A DNA stretch of 43,466 bases from Roseiflexus sp. (lineage in GTDB: Bacteria; Chloroflexota; Chloroflexia; Chloroflexales; Roseiflexaceae): contig JANXAL010000050.1 in NCBI GenBank assembly GCA_025062325.1, forward strand, positions 1 through 43,466, written 5' to 3'. This document shows positions 24,894 to 33,819 of this stretch, in pieces. The notes beneath the pieces are model-generated. The model was not told the DNA's origin, did not search any database, and saw nothing but the letters and a program-made list of their open reading frames with translations. Both the position numbers and the translations under genes were made by a program. Position 1 is the first letter of the stretch. The number at the start of each line of letters is the position of its first letter.

Positions 24894-25622
24894 ATGCGTA
24901 TCAGGGTCAAAGAGTTTCCTCCACTGTTTCGCGACCGCCGCGAAGCTGGCAGATTGCTGGCGCAACGGCTCGCGGCGCTGTCCGATCATCCTGATCTGCT
25001 GGTGCTGGCATTGCCGCGCGGCGGCGTGCCGATCGCGTATGAAGTGGCGCGCACGCTTCACGCACCGCTCGACGTCATTCTTGTGCGTAAACTAGGTGTG
25101 CCCGGTCATGCCGAACTTGCAATGGGCGCGATCGCCGAGGGCGGCGTGCGCGTGCTGAACCACACTGTGATCCGCGAGCTTCATATTCCAGAGGACATCA
25201 TTGATCATATTGCTAGGGAAGAACAGCGAGTCCTGGAGCAGCGCCGGCGCCTCTACCGTGGCGATCGTCCACTGCCGACAGTCGAGGGGGCGCGTGTGAT
25301 TCTCATCGACGATGGCCTGGCCACTGGGATGACCATGATGGCTGCTATCGAGGCAGTTCGGCGAGGCGGACCTGCGAGAATCATCGTCGCCACGCCAGTT
25401 GCTGCACCGGAGAGCGTCGCCGAGATCGAACCGCTGGTCGATGAGGTGGTAGCGCTGGCAACGCCTGAGTTCCTCTATGCCATCGGCATGTGGTACAGTG
25501 ATTTCACACCGACGAGTGATGAGGAGGTCTGCTCGCTGCTTGCCGAGGCGCTTCGCGGCAATGCGTCGACGCCGTCTTCCGACCCCTCGCTTGAACGCGA
25601 CAGCGACGAAAGCGCACTGTGA
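24894..25622 (+). CDS. Phosphoribosyltransferase-family protein
   Basis: The 242-residue protein has the type I PRTase fold signature. The PRPP-binding motif VILIDDGLATGMTM is at residues 135-148 and an early loop LALPRGGVPIAYEVA at 38-52. ELAMGAIAEGG follows, which is typical of the stand-alone PRTase family often annotated as phosphoribosyl transferase domain protein, with no known base substrate. Its stop lies 47 bases upstream of the baeRF-like start. Substrate and product are unknown. Confidence 0.85.
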   Translation: MRIRVKEFPPLFRDRREAGRLLAQRLAALSDHPDLLVLALPRGGVPIAYEVARTLHAPLDVILVRKLGVPGHAELAMGAIAEGGVRVLNHTVIRELHIPEDIIDHIAREEQRVLEQRRRLYRGDRPLPTVEGARVILIDDGLATGMTMMAAIEAVRRGGPARIIVATPVAAPESVAEIEPLVDEVVALATPEFLYAIGMWYSDFTPTSDEEVCSLLAEALRGNASTPSSDPSLERDSDESAL

Positions 25623-25669
25623 CGGCTGTGCGCCCGTCACTCCGTTTTGATGGAGTTCAGGAGGTGAGT

Positions 25670-26836
25670 ATGAAGGTTCTGCTCAAGGGAGCGTCGCGCG
25701 AGGAAGTGCGAGAACTGATTGCGCTGAATGAAACCCCCTGGGTCTCATTGTTCCTGGCGCCCTATCCGCCCGGCGAAGCCAGCCAGCGAGCGACGCAGCT
25801 CGAAAATCTGCTGCGCCGCAGCGAGGCGGAACTTGACTCCAGCGGGTATGATCGCAATCAGGCGCACGCAATGCTGGCGCCGGTGTGGGAGATGACCGAC
25901 TCACGCATGCTGGAGGAGTATCAGGACGCCGGACTGGCGTTCTATGTCGCGCCTGGTCAGTTTCATCTCTATCGGCTGCCGCATCGCGTCAACGATGCTG
26001 TGATTATCGGACGGCGTCCCTACATCAAGCCGTTGCTTATGCCGCGTCTGGCAACTGATTCATTCTATGTGCTGGCATTGAGCAAGAGTCGTGTGCGACT
26101 GCTGCACGCCACGCCATCCGGCATCACCAGTGTTCCGCTCCCGGATGCGCCAGCCGGCGTTGACGATTTGCCGCAAACTGACCCGACCGGGCGCCAGGCG
26201 CAGCGTCATGTCACCCCTTCGACGCGCGGCGGCGCCAGCGGCGCCATGTACCCTGGTCATGGCGGCAATGTGTTCGATGAGAAGGCTGAGGTGCAGCGCT
26301 ATCTTCAGGCAGTGAGCAATGCTGTCGAGCGTGCCCTGAATCGCACGCATGATCCGCTTGTCCTGGCAGGCGTTGACTACATGGTGTCGATGTATCGTTC
26401 GCTGAATGGCTATGCGCATGTTATCGATGGTCATATCAGCGGCAGCCCCGACCACGTAAGCGATGAAGCGCTATGTGAGCGCGGCGTTCATGTACTGACA
26501 GCGCATCTGAGTCGTCTCACCACCGATGAGCGTGATCGCTTTGAGGCTTTGTTGCAGCATCATCCGCCGCGTGCCAGCACCAATCTACGTTCGATCTTGC
26601 CAGCCGCACATGCTGGGCGCGTGGCGCGGCTCCTCGTCGCCAGCGATCAACAGGTTTGGGGACGCTACAACCCCGACGACGAAACGATCTCGCTCCACGA
26701 TGAGCCGCTGCCAGACGACGATGACTTGCTGGACATTGCAGCGCAGCAGACGGTGCTCCATAACGGTGAAGCCGTCGCTGTGCCTGCGGCGGATATCCCT
26801 GGCAGCAACGGAGTTGCAGCAGTGTTCCGCTACTAG
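25670..26836 (+). CDS. baeRF-like (bacterial/archaeal eRF1-related) protein
   Basis: A 388-residue soluble protein. The N-terminus (KVLLKGASREEVRELIAL, then WVSLFLAPYPPGE) and the later FYVLALSKSRVRLL and GGNVFDEKAEVQRYLQAV segments match the baeRF3/baeRF6-type families, whose fold is related to eRF1 domain 2 and 3. These are proposed to act in ribosome rescue or stress, without firm biochemistry. The ATG at 25670 is set by a near-perfect AGGAGGTGAG just upstream; the ORF is open further 5' but without support. It is likely an operon partner of the phosphoribosyltransferase. Confidence 0.7.
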   Translation: MKVLLKGASREEVRELIALNETPWVSLFLAPYPPGEASQRATQLENLLRRSEAELDSSGYDRNQAHAMLAPVWEMTDSRMLEEYQDAGLAFYVAPGQFHLYRLPHRVNDAVIIGRRPYIKPLLMPRLATDSFYVLALSKSRVRLLHATPSGITSVPLPDAPAGVDDLPQTDPTGRQAQRHVTPSTRGGASGAMYPGHGGNVFDEKAEVQRYLQAVSNAVERALNRTHDPLVLAGVDYMVSMYRSLNGYAHVIDGHISGSPDHVSDEALCERGVHVLTAHLSRLTTDERDRFEALLQHHPPRASTNLRSILPAAHAGRVARLLVASDQQVWGRYNPDDETISLHDEPLPDDDDLLDIAAQQTVLHNGEAVAVPAADIPGSNGVAAVFRY

Positions 26837-27161
26837 CGGGTTTCGCAGAAAGGCTGACGCAGAGGCGCGAAGATGCAAAGGTGAAATATCGACGACGAAG
26901 ATGTGCGCCTTTGCATCTTCGCGTCAACCTTTACAGAGCACAATCCATATGAATCTGTCTCAATCCGCGTGCATTCGTGTCCTATTGCGCGCTACCCTTA
27001 CAGTGCGTTCAGTGTAAGCGTTTCTCTCACCTCCTTCTCACCTTCGACGCATTCTGCCAGGGTTTTTCCATCCCTCCTCCATTCCCCTCATGCGCGCTGC
27101 GGCATAAACTCAAGATGACAGACAGCGGCAACAGAAGGACCGCTGTGGAAAGGAGAAACCT
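26837..27161. other. Non-coding interval with hairpin and repeat arm
   Basis: It contains a 16-bp perfect inverted repeat, CGCGAAGATGCAAAGG at 26866-26881 against 26908-26923, with a 26-base loop. A degenerate ATCCGTG-family arm follows near 26940-26985, and then a pyrimidine-rich stretch. No gene is supported. The hairpin lacks a following T-run, so it is not a typical intrinsic terminator. Confidence 0.6.
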
Positions 27162-28286
27162 ATGAAACGCTGGACACTCGCACTTATTCTCTTGCTGGCA
27201 GTGACCAGCGTATTTGCTGCGGCAGCGCCAGCCAGCGCCACCGAACGGCAGCGCTGCTTCCCGGAAACCGGCTACTGCATCTCGGGCGCGATCCTGCGCT
27301 ACTGGGAGCGCAACGGCGGTCTGGCGGTCTTCGGCTACCCGATCAGCGAACTGCGCATCGAAACGGTTGAGAACTGGACCGGACCGGTGCAGTGGTTCGA
27401 GCGTGATCGCCTCGAGGACCATGGTACAGTCGGCGTTCTTGCCGGGCGCCTCGGCGCACAGGCGCTCGATTGGCAGGGTCGCCCCTGGCAGTCGCTGCCG
27501 CGCCCGACGTCCATCCCGAAAGGGTGCCGCTACTTCCCGGAGACGGGACATACTCTGTGCGGCAAGTTCCGACAGTATTGGGAGCGTAATGGCGGCCTGA
27601 TGCGTTTCGGCTACCCGATCAGTGAACCGATGACCGAAACCCTGGCGAATGGTGACGAACTCTGGACCGGCACAGTGCAGTACTTCGAGCGACGGCGCAT
27701 GGAGTACCATCCGGAACTGGCAGGCACGCGGTACGAAGTGCTGCTCGGTTTGCTGGGACGCGACATTTATACAGCGGTCAGCGGACGCTGCGCACCTCCG
27801 GCGCCATTCCTTGGACCAACAACGCGCGCCTACCCGCACATCCTCGGCTGCCCGGAGCCCTTCCCGAAACTAGCAGTTCCAGCAGCATCACAGCGCTTCG
27901 AGCGCGGTGCAATGTACTGGATCGCCAATACCGGCACAACAGCGTCCTGGTTCACAGGCAATATCTGGGTGGTGTTCTACGACAACGCGCGCGGGTCGCT
28001 CGTCTGGCGGATGTACCCGGACTTCTGGCAAGAAGGAGATCCGGTGAGCGGCGGGTTGACGCCGCCGCCGGGACTATTCGAGCCGATCCGCGGCTTTGGC
28101 AAAGTGTGGCGTGAGAACCCGACCGTCCGTGAAACGCTTGGCTGGGCTGTTGAACCAGAGCGCGCCGATACCGCTGTGCAACAGTACTTCCGGAGCGGAG
28201 CATCCGCTATCTACCGCATGAACAGCGACCGGATCTACATCCTGAAGCCGGATGACACGGCTGAGGACATTCCGCGCATTCGTTGA
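27162..28286 (+). CDS. Secreted protein with two repeat modules of the FPETG-YWERNGG-FGYPISE type
   Basis: The 374-residue product has a signal peptide (MKRWTLALILLLAVTSVFAA, cleavage about residue 26). Two copies of a module follow, at residues 32-87 and 122-185: FPETG, then YWERNGGL, FGYPISE and Q(W/Y)FER. This LGFP-like module is common in Chloroflexota secreted proteins. The remaining C-terminal part (about 235-374) is a domain I do not recognise, with WFTGNIWVVFYDN and YIL near the end. AAAGGAG precedes the ATG. The same module occurs in the L,D-transpeptidase at 29241. The function is probably envelope-associated. Confidence 0.85.
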   Translation: MKRWTLALILLLAVTSVFAAAAPASATERQRCFPETGYCISGAILRYWERNGGLAVFGYPISELRIETVENWTGPVQWFERDRLEDHGTVGVLAGRLGAQALDWQGRPWQSLPRPTSIPKGCRYFPETGHTLCGKFRQYWERNGGLMRFGYPISEPMTETLANGDELWTGTVQYFERRRMEYHPELAGTRYEVLLGLLGRDIYTAVSGRCAPPAPFLGPTTRAYPHILGCPEPFPKLAVPAASQRFERGAMYWIANTGTTASWFTGNIWVVFYDNARGSLVWRMYPDFWQEGDPVSGGLTPPPGLFEPIRGFGKVWRENPTVRETLGWAVEPERADTAVQQYFRSGASAIYRMNSDRIYILKPDDTAEDIPRIR

Positions 28287-29193
28287 GCAGCAGCGATAGC
28301 GAGGAGTGGAGCGGACGTCGGATGCGGATGCTCGTTAGCAAGGATGGCTTCGAGTGTCATAGTCGCACAGGTGCGCACGTGGTAAAGGACGCGATCCTCT
28401 TGTAGGCGCCTGGAAGAGCAGACCTGTCAAGGCGACCAAGCGTAAGGGCGGGGCTCAGCCTCGCCCTTACGGCGTCTGAGGGCAGGATGGCAGTCGGGTC
28501 GCCGCAAACCCGACGCTTGCCGTTGCATGGGAAGTGCGGGCGGGGAGTGTGCTGCGAGCGACTCCGGCAGCGTGTGCGGGCGTCCAGATGGGGCAACCAA
28601 CGTGATGAATCGCACGCCGGAGTTCGGATTAGAGCCAATGCAGAACGTGTAGGGGCGCCCTTTGTGGCAGGCACAGGGGCCTGCCCCTACGAATGCAGGA
28701 GGTGTCGTCCGCACAAGGGTAGATATTTTCGGCGCGCCCTCGTGTTGCATCGCCCGCTTCAGGCAGCAGAATGCCCCAACGTCCCCTTCTCCCCCCAATC
28801 CCCCGTGTGCAAGGGGTGCGGGAGGGTGGGAGCTTACAAGTGTAGATTTTTCTGGCAATCCCCCCGTGCTGACTGTCTGTTTCAGTCATCAGGACGCCTT
28901 AACTCCCCCTTCTCCCCTTGTGGGAGAAGGGGGCGGGGGGATGAGGGGAACAAGGGCGTTAGGATGCGGCAAATCCACTTCGCGCGCCAAAAAGCCTACC
29001 TTTGAGAGAGTGGGAGAAGGTGGTAGGGGGAATAGGGGAAAAAGGGGCGTCAAGACGCGGCAAACATCCATTGCCCCCTAAAAACTCTACACGTGTGTGG
29101 GGGTGTCGTTGAGGCGCCCTGATGCGACCGTCGCCAAACAGTCGCCGACCATCTTTTCATCGAACCGTAACCCCTCGTATGGCTCAAAAGAGG
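28287..29193. repeat. Intergenic repeat island with one full and two half MITE-like units
   Basis: It has an inverted repeat with GTAAGGGCG/CGCCCTTAC arms at 28442-28470 and another with GTAGGGGC/GCCCCTAC arms near 28649-28690. A half unit follows at about 28711-28832, then a full ~174-bp unit at 28833-29006, then a further half unit to about 29099. The repeat family matches those at 22619-22981 and 33162-33640. Open frames in this stretch are shadows of C- and G-rich repeats, and I find no gene. Confidence 0.75.
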
Positions 29194-29240
29194 TATAATT
29201 CATGATACAACGTCCTGGCGCTCAGGAAACCGAGGCTATC

Positions 29241-30485
29241 ATGACCCATCGACTCTGGCATGCACATCTGACGATGATCGGGGTTGCCGTCGTGATGGCG
29301 CTCATTATTGCTGCGCCAGCCAAGTTGCACGCATGGCGGCGCTCGACGGTCGCCGATTTTGCGCCGCCAATGACCCCAGCCGAAGCCGAGGCGGTCGTCG
29401 CAGCCGCGCGCGCCGCCGAACGCGCGCAACGCATCGAACAGATGCAACAGCAACAGGGTGCGCAGGAGGCGGTTCCGCTGCCAGCCGTGCAAAACATGTA
29501 TTTCGCGGCGTCTGGTTTCCATATCAGCGACCGTACTGGCTTCCTGAGCTTCTGGCGCAGGAACGGCGGCGAACTGATCTTCGGGTATCCGATCAGCGGT
29601 GAAATGGTCGAAGATGGGCGGATCGTCCAGTACTTCGAGCGCGCTCGTTTCGAGTACCACCCTGAGCATCTGGGAACTGAATACCAGGTGATGCTGTCGC
29701 TCCTCGGCAATGAGCTGACCCAGGGGTACGATTTCCCCGATGGTCAACCGACGCAGGGGCGGATCTACTTCCCAGAAACCCGGCAGACGCTCGGCGGCAA
29801 GTTTCTGAAGTTCTGGCAGAAGCGCGGCGGTTTGCGCATCTTTGGCTACCCAATCAGCGAACCGTTTGAGGAAATCAGCCCAATTGACGGGCAGGTGCGT
29901 ATCACACAGTACTTCGAGCGCGCCCGCTTCGAGTACCATCCCGAGAAACTGCCCGCCTTCTACCGTCAGATGGAGCGCGCGAACGGCATTATGCTGGCGG
30001 GACTCTACGAGGTGCAGTTGAGCGACCTCGGACGTCAGGCGATGCAACGCCGAGGGCATGCGCCGCAGCCGGTCAGTCCGATGCCCGGGGCGCTGGTCTG
30101 GTCGCCCAAATTGTTCGAGCGCCGCATCGAGGTCGATTTGTCGACTCAGATGCTGACGGCGTTTGAGGGAGACACGCCAGTGTATCGCGCTCCGGTCGCC
30201 ACCGGGCGCGACGGGTTTAACACGCCGGTCGGATCGTTCGCTATTTACTCCAAACTGCCGCTGCAAACCATGGCTGGCTCGGCTGGCGGCGAGTCATGGT
30301 ATGTGCCCAACATTCCATGGGTCCAGTACGTTGTTGGCGGCGTGGCGCTCCACGGCACCTACTGGCACGATGCGTGGGGCACGGGAGTGCGTATGTCGCA
30401 TGGGTGTATCAACATGAATATCGATGACGCGGAGTGGCTGTATCGCTGGACGGACATCGGAACTCGCGTGGATATTGTTGATTGA
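29241..30485 (+). CDS. L,D-transpeptidase with two N-terminal repeat modules
   Basis: About 414 residues. A signal anchor or signal peptide lies at residues 11-31, then an Ala/Gln-rich coiled stretch, then two modules (about 87-140 and 176-235) of the same FPETG/FxxFWxxxGG/FGYPIS/QYFERARFEYHPE type as the neighbouring secreted protein. The C-terminal YkuD domain has HGTYWHDAWG (His371) and MSHGCINM (Cys389), which cross-links peptidoglycan peptides by L,D-transfer. I prefer the ATG at 29241, after GAGG, because an in-frame ATG at 29202 lies next to a TATAAT at 29194-29199. The modules probably bind the wall; this is inference. Confidence 0.9.
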   Translation: MTHRLWHAHLTMIGVAVVMALIIAAPAKLHAWRRSTVADFAPPMTPAEAEAVVAAARAAERAQRIEQMQQQQGAQEAVPLPAVQNMYFAASGFHISDRTGFLSFWRRNGGELIFGYPISGEMVEDGRIVQYFERARFEYHPEHLGTEYQVMLSLLGNELTQGYDFPDGQPTQGRIYFPETRQTLGGKFLKFWQKRGGLRIFGYPISEPFEEISPIDGQVRITQYFERARFEYHPEKLPAFYRQMERANGIMLAGLYEVQLSDLGRQAMQRRGHAPQPVSPMPGALVWSPKLFERRIEVDLSTQMLTAFEGDTPVYRAPVATGRDGFNTPVGSFAIYSKLPLQTMAGSAGGESWYVPNIPWVQYVVGGVALHGTYWHDAWGTGVRMSHGCINMNIDDAEWLYRWTDIGTRVDIVD

Positions 30486-30500
30486 CGGCACAAACTCTTC

Positions 30501-30529
30501 TTGACAACCCTTCCCCTTCGTGCTACTCT
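30501..30529 (+). promoter_or_regulatory. Sigma-70-type promoter of rel
   Basis: TTGACA at 30501-30506 and TACTCT at 30524-30529 have a 17-base spacer. They lie just after the L,D-transpeptidase stop and 50 bases upstream of the rel start codon. Confidence 0.7.
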
Positions 30530-30579
30530 GACCAATACTATCCCGTCGGCCCTCTGCCGCCGCGTCACAGGGCAGGACT

Positions 30580-32895
30580 ATGGACTCACCAGCACCACTC
30601 GCGGTGAGCAGTGGCGATGTTGCCACCGACTCCTCGGTTCGCTCGATGCGCCGAACCAGCGCTGCACCGCAGCCTGTGCTGCGCCCAAACCCTGAGTTTG
30701 CGCACAGCCCGGTTGCCGATGAACTTGTTGCGCGGCTTAAGGCCTACCAGCGCCAGTCAAAAGTCAGTGCTGAGCAGATGGCGCAGAGTGAGGAACTGGT
30801 GCGCAACGCGTACGCGATTGCCTGCGAGGCGCACAGCAAACAGAAGCGCGATTCGGGCGAGCCGTATATCGACCACCCGGTTGCTGTGGCGCATATCCTG
30901 ATCGACCTGCAGCTTGATGCTGCATCCGTCGCTGCTGCGCTGCTCCACGATGTTCTTGAAGACACTCTGATCACGAAAGAGCAATTAACAGCGCTGTTCG
31001 GCGCAGAAATCGCCAATCTCGTCGATGGTGTGACGAAGCTGTCGGTATTGGAAACGCGCAATCGCGAGGAAGCGCAGGTTGGCACCTATCGCAAAATGTT
31101 CATCGCTATGGCCGACGATCCGCGGGTTGTGCTGGTGAAACTGGCGGACCGTCTGCACAACATGCGCACTATCGGTTCGCTCTCCGAAGAGCGCCAGAAA
31201 CGAATGGCGCGCGAAACCCTCGAAATCTACGCGCCCCTGGCGCATCGCCTCGGCATCTGGCAGATTAAGTGGGAGCTCGAAGACCGCGCGTTCGCTGTGC
31301 TCAACCCTGAAAAGTATCAGGAGATCAGCCGGCAGTTGGCGCTGCGCCGCGATGCACGTGAACGTCTCGTTCATCGCGTGATCCAGCGTCTGCGCCAGGT
31401 CCTCGAAAAAGAGGGGATCAAGGCCGATATCACCGGTCGCCCTAAGCACATCTATTCCATCTACCGCAAGATGGAACGCAAGGGCGTCAGCCTCGATCAG
31501 ATCTACGACCAGCTCGCCGTGCGCGTGATTGTCGATACAGTCGCTGACTGTTACCGTGTGCTCGGTCTGGTGCATGCAACGTGGCCCCCCGTCCCCGGTG
31601 AGTTCGATGACTATATCGCCATGCCGAAGGAGAGCATGTATCAGTCGCTCCACACGACGGTGCTGATTCCGGGGGGACAGCCGTGTGAGATTCAGATCCG
31701 CACCCACGAGATGCACGAAGTCGCTGAACGCGGCATTGCGGCGCACTGGCGCTACAAAGAGGGGTTTGGGCGCGTCGATGCCTCATTCGAGAGCAAACTG
31801 GCGTGGTTGCGCGGCCTGATTGAGTGGCGACGCGACCTGACCGACGCCCGCGAGTTCGTCGATTCGTTCAAGACCGACGTGCTCGAAGAGCAGGTGTATG
31901 TGTTCACCCCCAAAGGGAAGATCATCGATCTGCCGGTCGGGGCGACGCCAGTCGATTTCGCCTACCGCATTCACTCCGATGTCGGGCACAGTTGTGTCGG
32001 CGCAAAAGTGAACAATCGCATTGTTCCGCTCGATTATCAATTGCGGAATGGCGAAATTGTCCAGATCATGACCTCGAAGACGCCGCGCGGTCCAAGCCGC
32101 GACTGGCTCAACTTTGTCAAGACCAGCACTGCGCGCAACCACATCCGTCGCTACTTCAAACGCCTTGATCGAGCGGAAAACATTGCTGCCGGGCGCGAAC
32201 TGCTCGAAAAAGAGTTGAAACGCCTTGGGCTGTCGGTGCCATTCGAGGAAATTGTCGCCATCACTGGTCTCAAGTCGATCGATGAAGTGTTTGCTCAGAT
32301 CGGCAGCGGCGACATTACGGCGCGTCAGGTGGCGCAAAAGATCCTGAGCCACCGCACGCCGGTCGGTGCGGATGACCTGGCGGAGATTCCGCAGGTTGCA
32401 CCGCCTTCCGAGCGCGCTGCCGACACGAGCGTCATCCGGGTGCGCGGTATTGAGAATACCCAAGTGCCAACGCGCCTGGCGCGTTGTTGCAACCCGGTAG
32501 TGGGCGAACCGATTGTCGGTTTCGTCACTCGCGGCAAGGGCATTACGGTGCATCGCGCCGATTGCCGCACCATTCTGAACGAGCGTGATCGAGCGCGGCT
32601 TGTGGAAGTGGCGTGGGGCGCCGGCGCTCCCAAACAGGGATATCCGGTGCCGGTGCGGATCGAAGCCTGGGATCGCGTCGGGTTGTGGCGTGATGTGTCA
32701 GGCGCCATTGCGGATGCTGGCATCAATATCGACGCGGTCGAACAAGTGCCGACACGTCGCCCCGGTCGCGCTGTACTAGCCGTCACCCTCCGCATTCAAA
32801 GCATCGCCCAGCTAACGTCGATCCTAGACAAACTCAATCGCCTTCCTGATGTCATCGAAGCGCGGCGCGAACAGAATACCACGCCGTCATCGTGA
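30580..32895 (+). CDS. rel: RelA/SpoT-family (p)ppGpp synthetase/hydrolase
   Basis: A 771-residue RSH protein with all expected parts. The HD hydrolase domain has IDHP (His99) and LLHDVLEDT (His123-Asp124), plus LADRLHNMRT. The synthetase domain (about 285-400) has GRPKHIYSIYRKM, YQSLHTT and the catalytic Glu in EIQIRT. A TGS domain lies at about 437-495, and an ACT domain at the C-terminus. It makes and degrades the alarmone (p)ppGpp. The hydrolase motif looks intact, yet the synthetase has EFDD at residues 341-344, which is the RelA-type form; bifunctional Rel/SpoT enzymes usually have RxKD. Confidence 0.95.
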   Translation: MDSPAPLAVSSGDVATDSSVRSMRRTSAAPQPVLRPNPEFAHSPVADELVARLKAYQRQSKVSAEQMAQSEELVRNAYAIACEAHSKQKRDSGEPYIDHPVAVAHILIDLQLDAASVAAALLHDVLEDTLITKEQLTALFGAEIANLVDGVTKLSVLETRNREEAQVGTYRKMFIAMADDPRVVLVKLADRLHNMRTIGSLSEERQKRMARETLEIYAPLAHRLGIWQIKWELEDRAFAVLNPEKYQEISRQLALRRDARERLVHRVIQRLRQVLEKEGIKADITGRPKHIYSIYRKMERKGVSLDQIYDQLAVRVIVDTVADCYRVLGLVHATWPPVPGEFDDYIAMPKESMYQSLHTTVLIPGGQPCEIQIRTHEMHEVAERGIAAHWRYKEGFGRVDASFESKLAWLRGLIEWRRDLTDAREFVDSFKTDVLEEQVYVFTPKGKIIDLPVGATPVDFAYRIHSDVGHSCVGAKVNNRIVPLDYQLRNGEIVQIMTSKTPRGPSRDWLNFVKTSTARNHIRRYFKRLDRAENIAAGRELLEKELKRLGLSVPFEEIVAITGLKSIDEVFAQIGSGDITARQVAQKILSHRTPVGADDLAEIPQVAPPSERAADTSVIRVRGIENTQVPTRLARCCNPVVGEPIVGFVTRGKGITVHRADCRTILNERDRARLVEVAWGAGAPKQGYPVPVRIEAWDRVGLWRDVSGAIADAGINIDAVEQVPTRRPGRAVLAVTLRIQSIAQLTSILDKLNRLPDVIEARREQNTTPSS

Positions 32896-33161
32896 GTGTG
32901 CATGTTGCTTCTGGGTGCGCGAGCGTCGTGCATAGCGGCGATGAGCAATGAGTGACGGGCGCCGGGCGTCTGCCGGGAACAGCGCCCGCTGCTCCTGGGA
33001 GCGTAAGCGTTGCGCTGGGCAGTGACGAGCGATAGGTTTTCTGCCAGGAGCTCCGCCTGTTGATCCTGGGAGCGCAAGTATCTTGCCTGCACGAAGAGAC
33101 GCCTTGAGTCGGCAGGACGCTGCACGCTGACGCTTGCCAAAAACGTTGGACGCTTTCCCCT
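32896..33161. other. Non-coding interval with short dispersed motifs
   Basis: No gene is supported in this 266-base stretch after rel. It holds two copies of a CCTGGGAGCG(T/C)AAG motif (near 32990 and 33065), each followed by TTGC, which resemble common intergenic boilerplate repeats. It runs into the repeat island starting at 33162. Confidence 0.5.
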
Positions 33162-33640
33162 CTCATGTACAGGCGTTTTGGCATGCGAAGCGGGTTTGCC
33201 GCATCTTGACGCCCTTTCCCGCTCATCCCTCCTACCCCCTTTTCCCACGAGGGGAGAAGGGGGAGTTAGGTCGTCCTGATGCCCCAAGCGGGCGATGCAA
33301 CGTGAGGGCTTGCCAGCAAAACGCTACACCTGCGAGCATCCCCCTGCCCTCTTAAGGGGGCGTTGGAGCGACCTGATGCCTGAAACGGGCGATGCAACGT
33401 AAGAGCCTGCTAAGAAATCTACAACACGAGGGCTTGCCGAAAAACTCACCCTTGCGAGCCAAGGGGGGAAGGGGGAGTTAAGGCATCACGACGCTAAAAA
33501 CAGATAATCGGCACGAGGAATTGTCAGAACAATCTCCGCTTGGTAAGAACGGGAGCAAGGGGACGAGCAAAAAAGCATCAGCATGCAGCAAAACATCTCC
33601 CGTGCCTGAGAACGCTCCACCTGAGAGCCTTCCCCGAACA
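33162..33640. repeat. Repeat island: one full MITE-like unit and degraded copies
   Basis: A full unit spans about 33162-33336. Its right half carries GGGCGATGCAACGTGAGGGCTTGCC and its left half CGCATCTTGACGCCC, matching the units at 22805 and 28833. Its terminal ends are less well conserved than in the other copies. Fragmentary copies of the right half follow, with repeats of AACGGGCGATGCAACGT near 33380 and of AGGGCTTGCC near 33432. No coding frame is credible here. Confidence 0.7.
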
Positions 33641-33722
33641 TCCGCTTGAGACGGCTGGCGGCGTCTCTGGTCTTGGCAACGCATCGTTACCTGTCGTTCC
33701 GGGTGTGCAGTGGGCTGATCAC

Positions 33723-33731
33723 TGGTATAAT
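33723..33731 (+). promoter_or_regulatory. Extended -10 element of the phosphohexomutase gene
   Basis: TGG precedes TATAAT at 33726-33731, forming an extended -10 with no clear -35. It lies about 90 bases before the chosen ATG at 33820 and makes the longer upstream reading of that gene unlikely. Confidence 0.55.
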
Positions 33732-33819
33732 CCTCATGGCTGCTGCGATGATCTGGTCAGGGCAGGTCTTCGACCGACCTCGACAGACAGGGCGGTCATG
33801 CTTGGAAAGGAGAAGGAGT

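Noticed and set aside
28357-29081. Several open frames of up to 172 codons in the second repeat island
   Set aside because: Both strands are open because of repeat composition; the translated proteins are repeat-derived and have no start signals.
22619-33640. Repeat islands as CRISPR arrays
   Set aside because: Copies are long, palindromic, irregularly spaced and without short unique spacers or cas genes.
33646-33819. N-terminal extension of the phosphohexomutase
   Set aside because: It crosses a TGG-TATAAT promoter element and lacks family similarity; the RBS before 33820 is strong.
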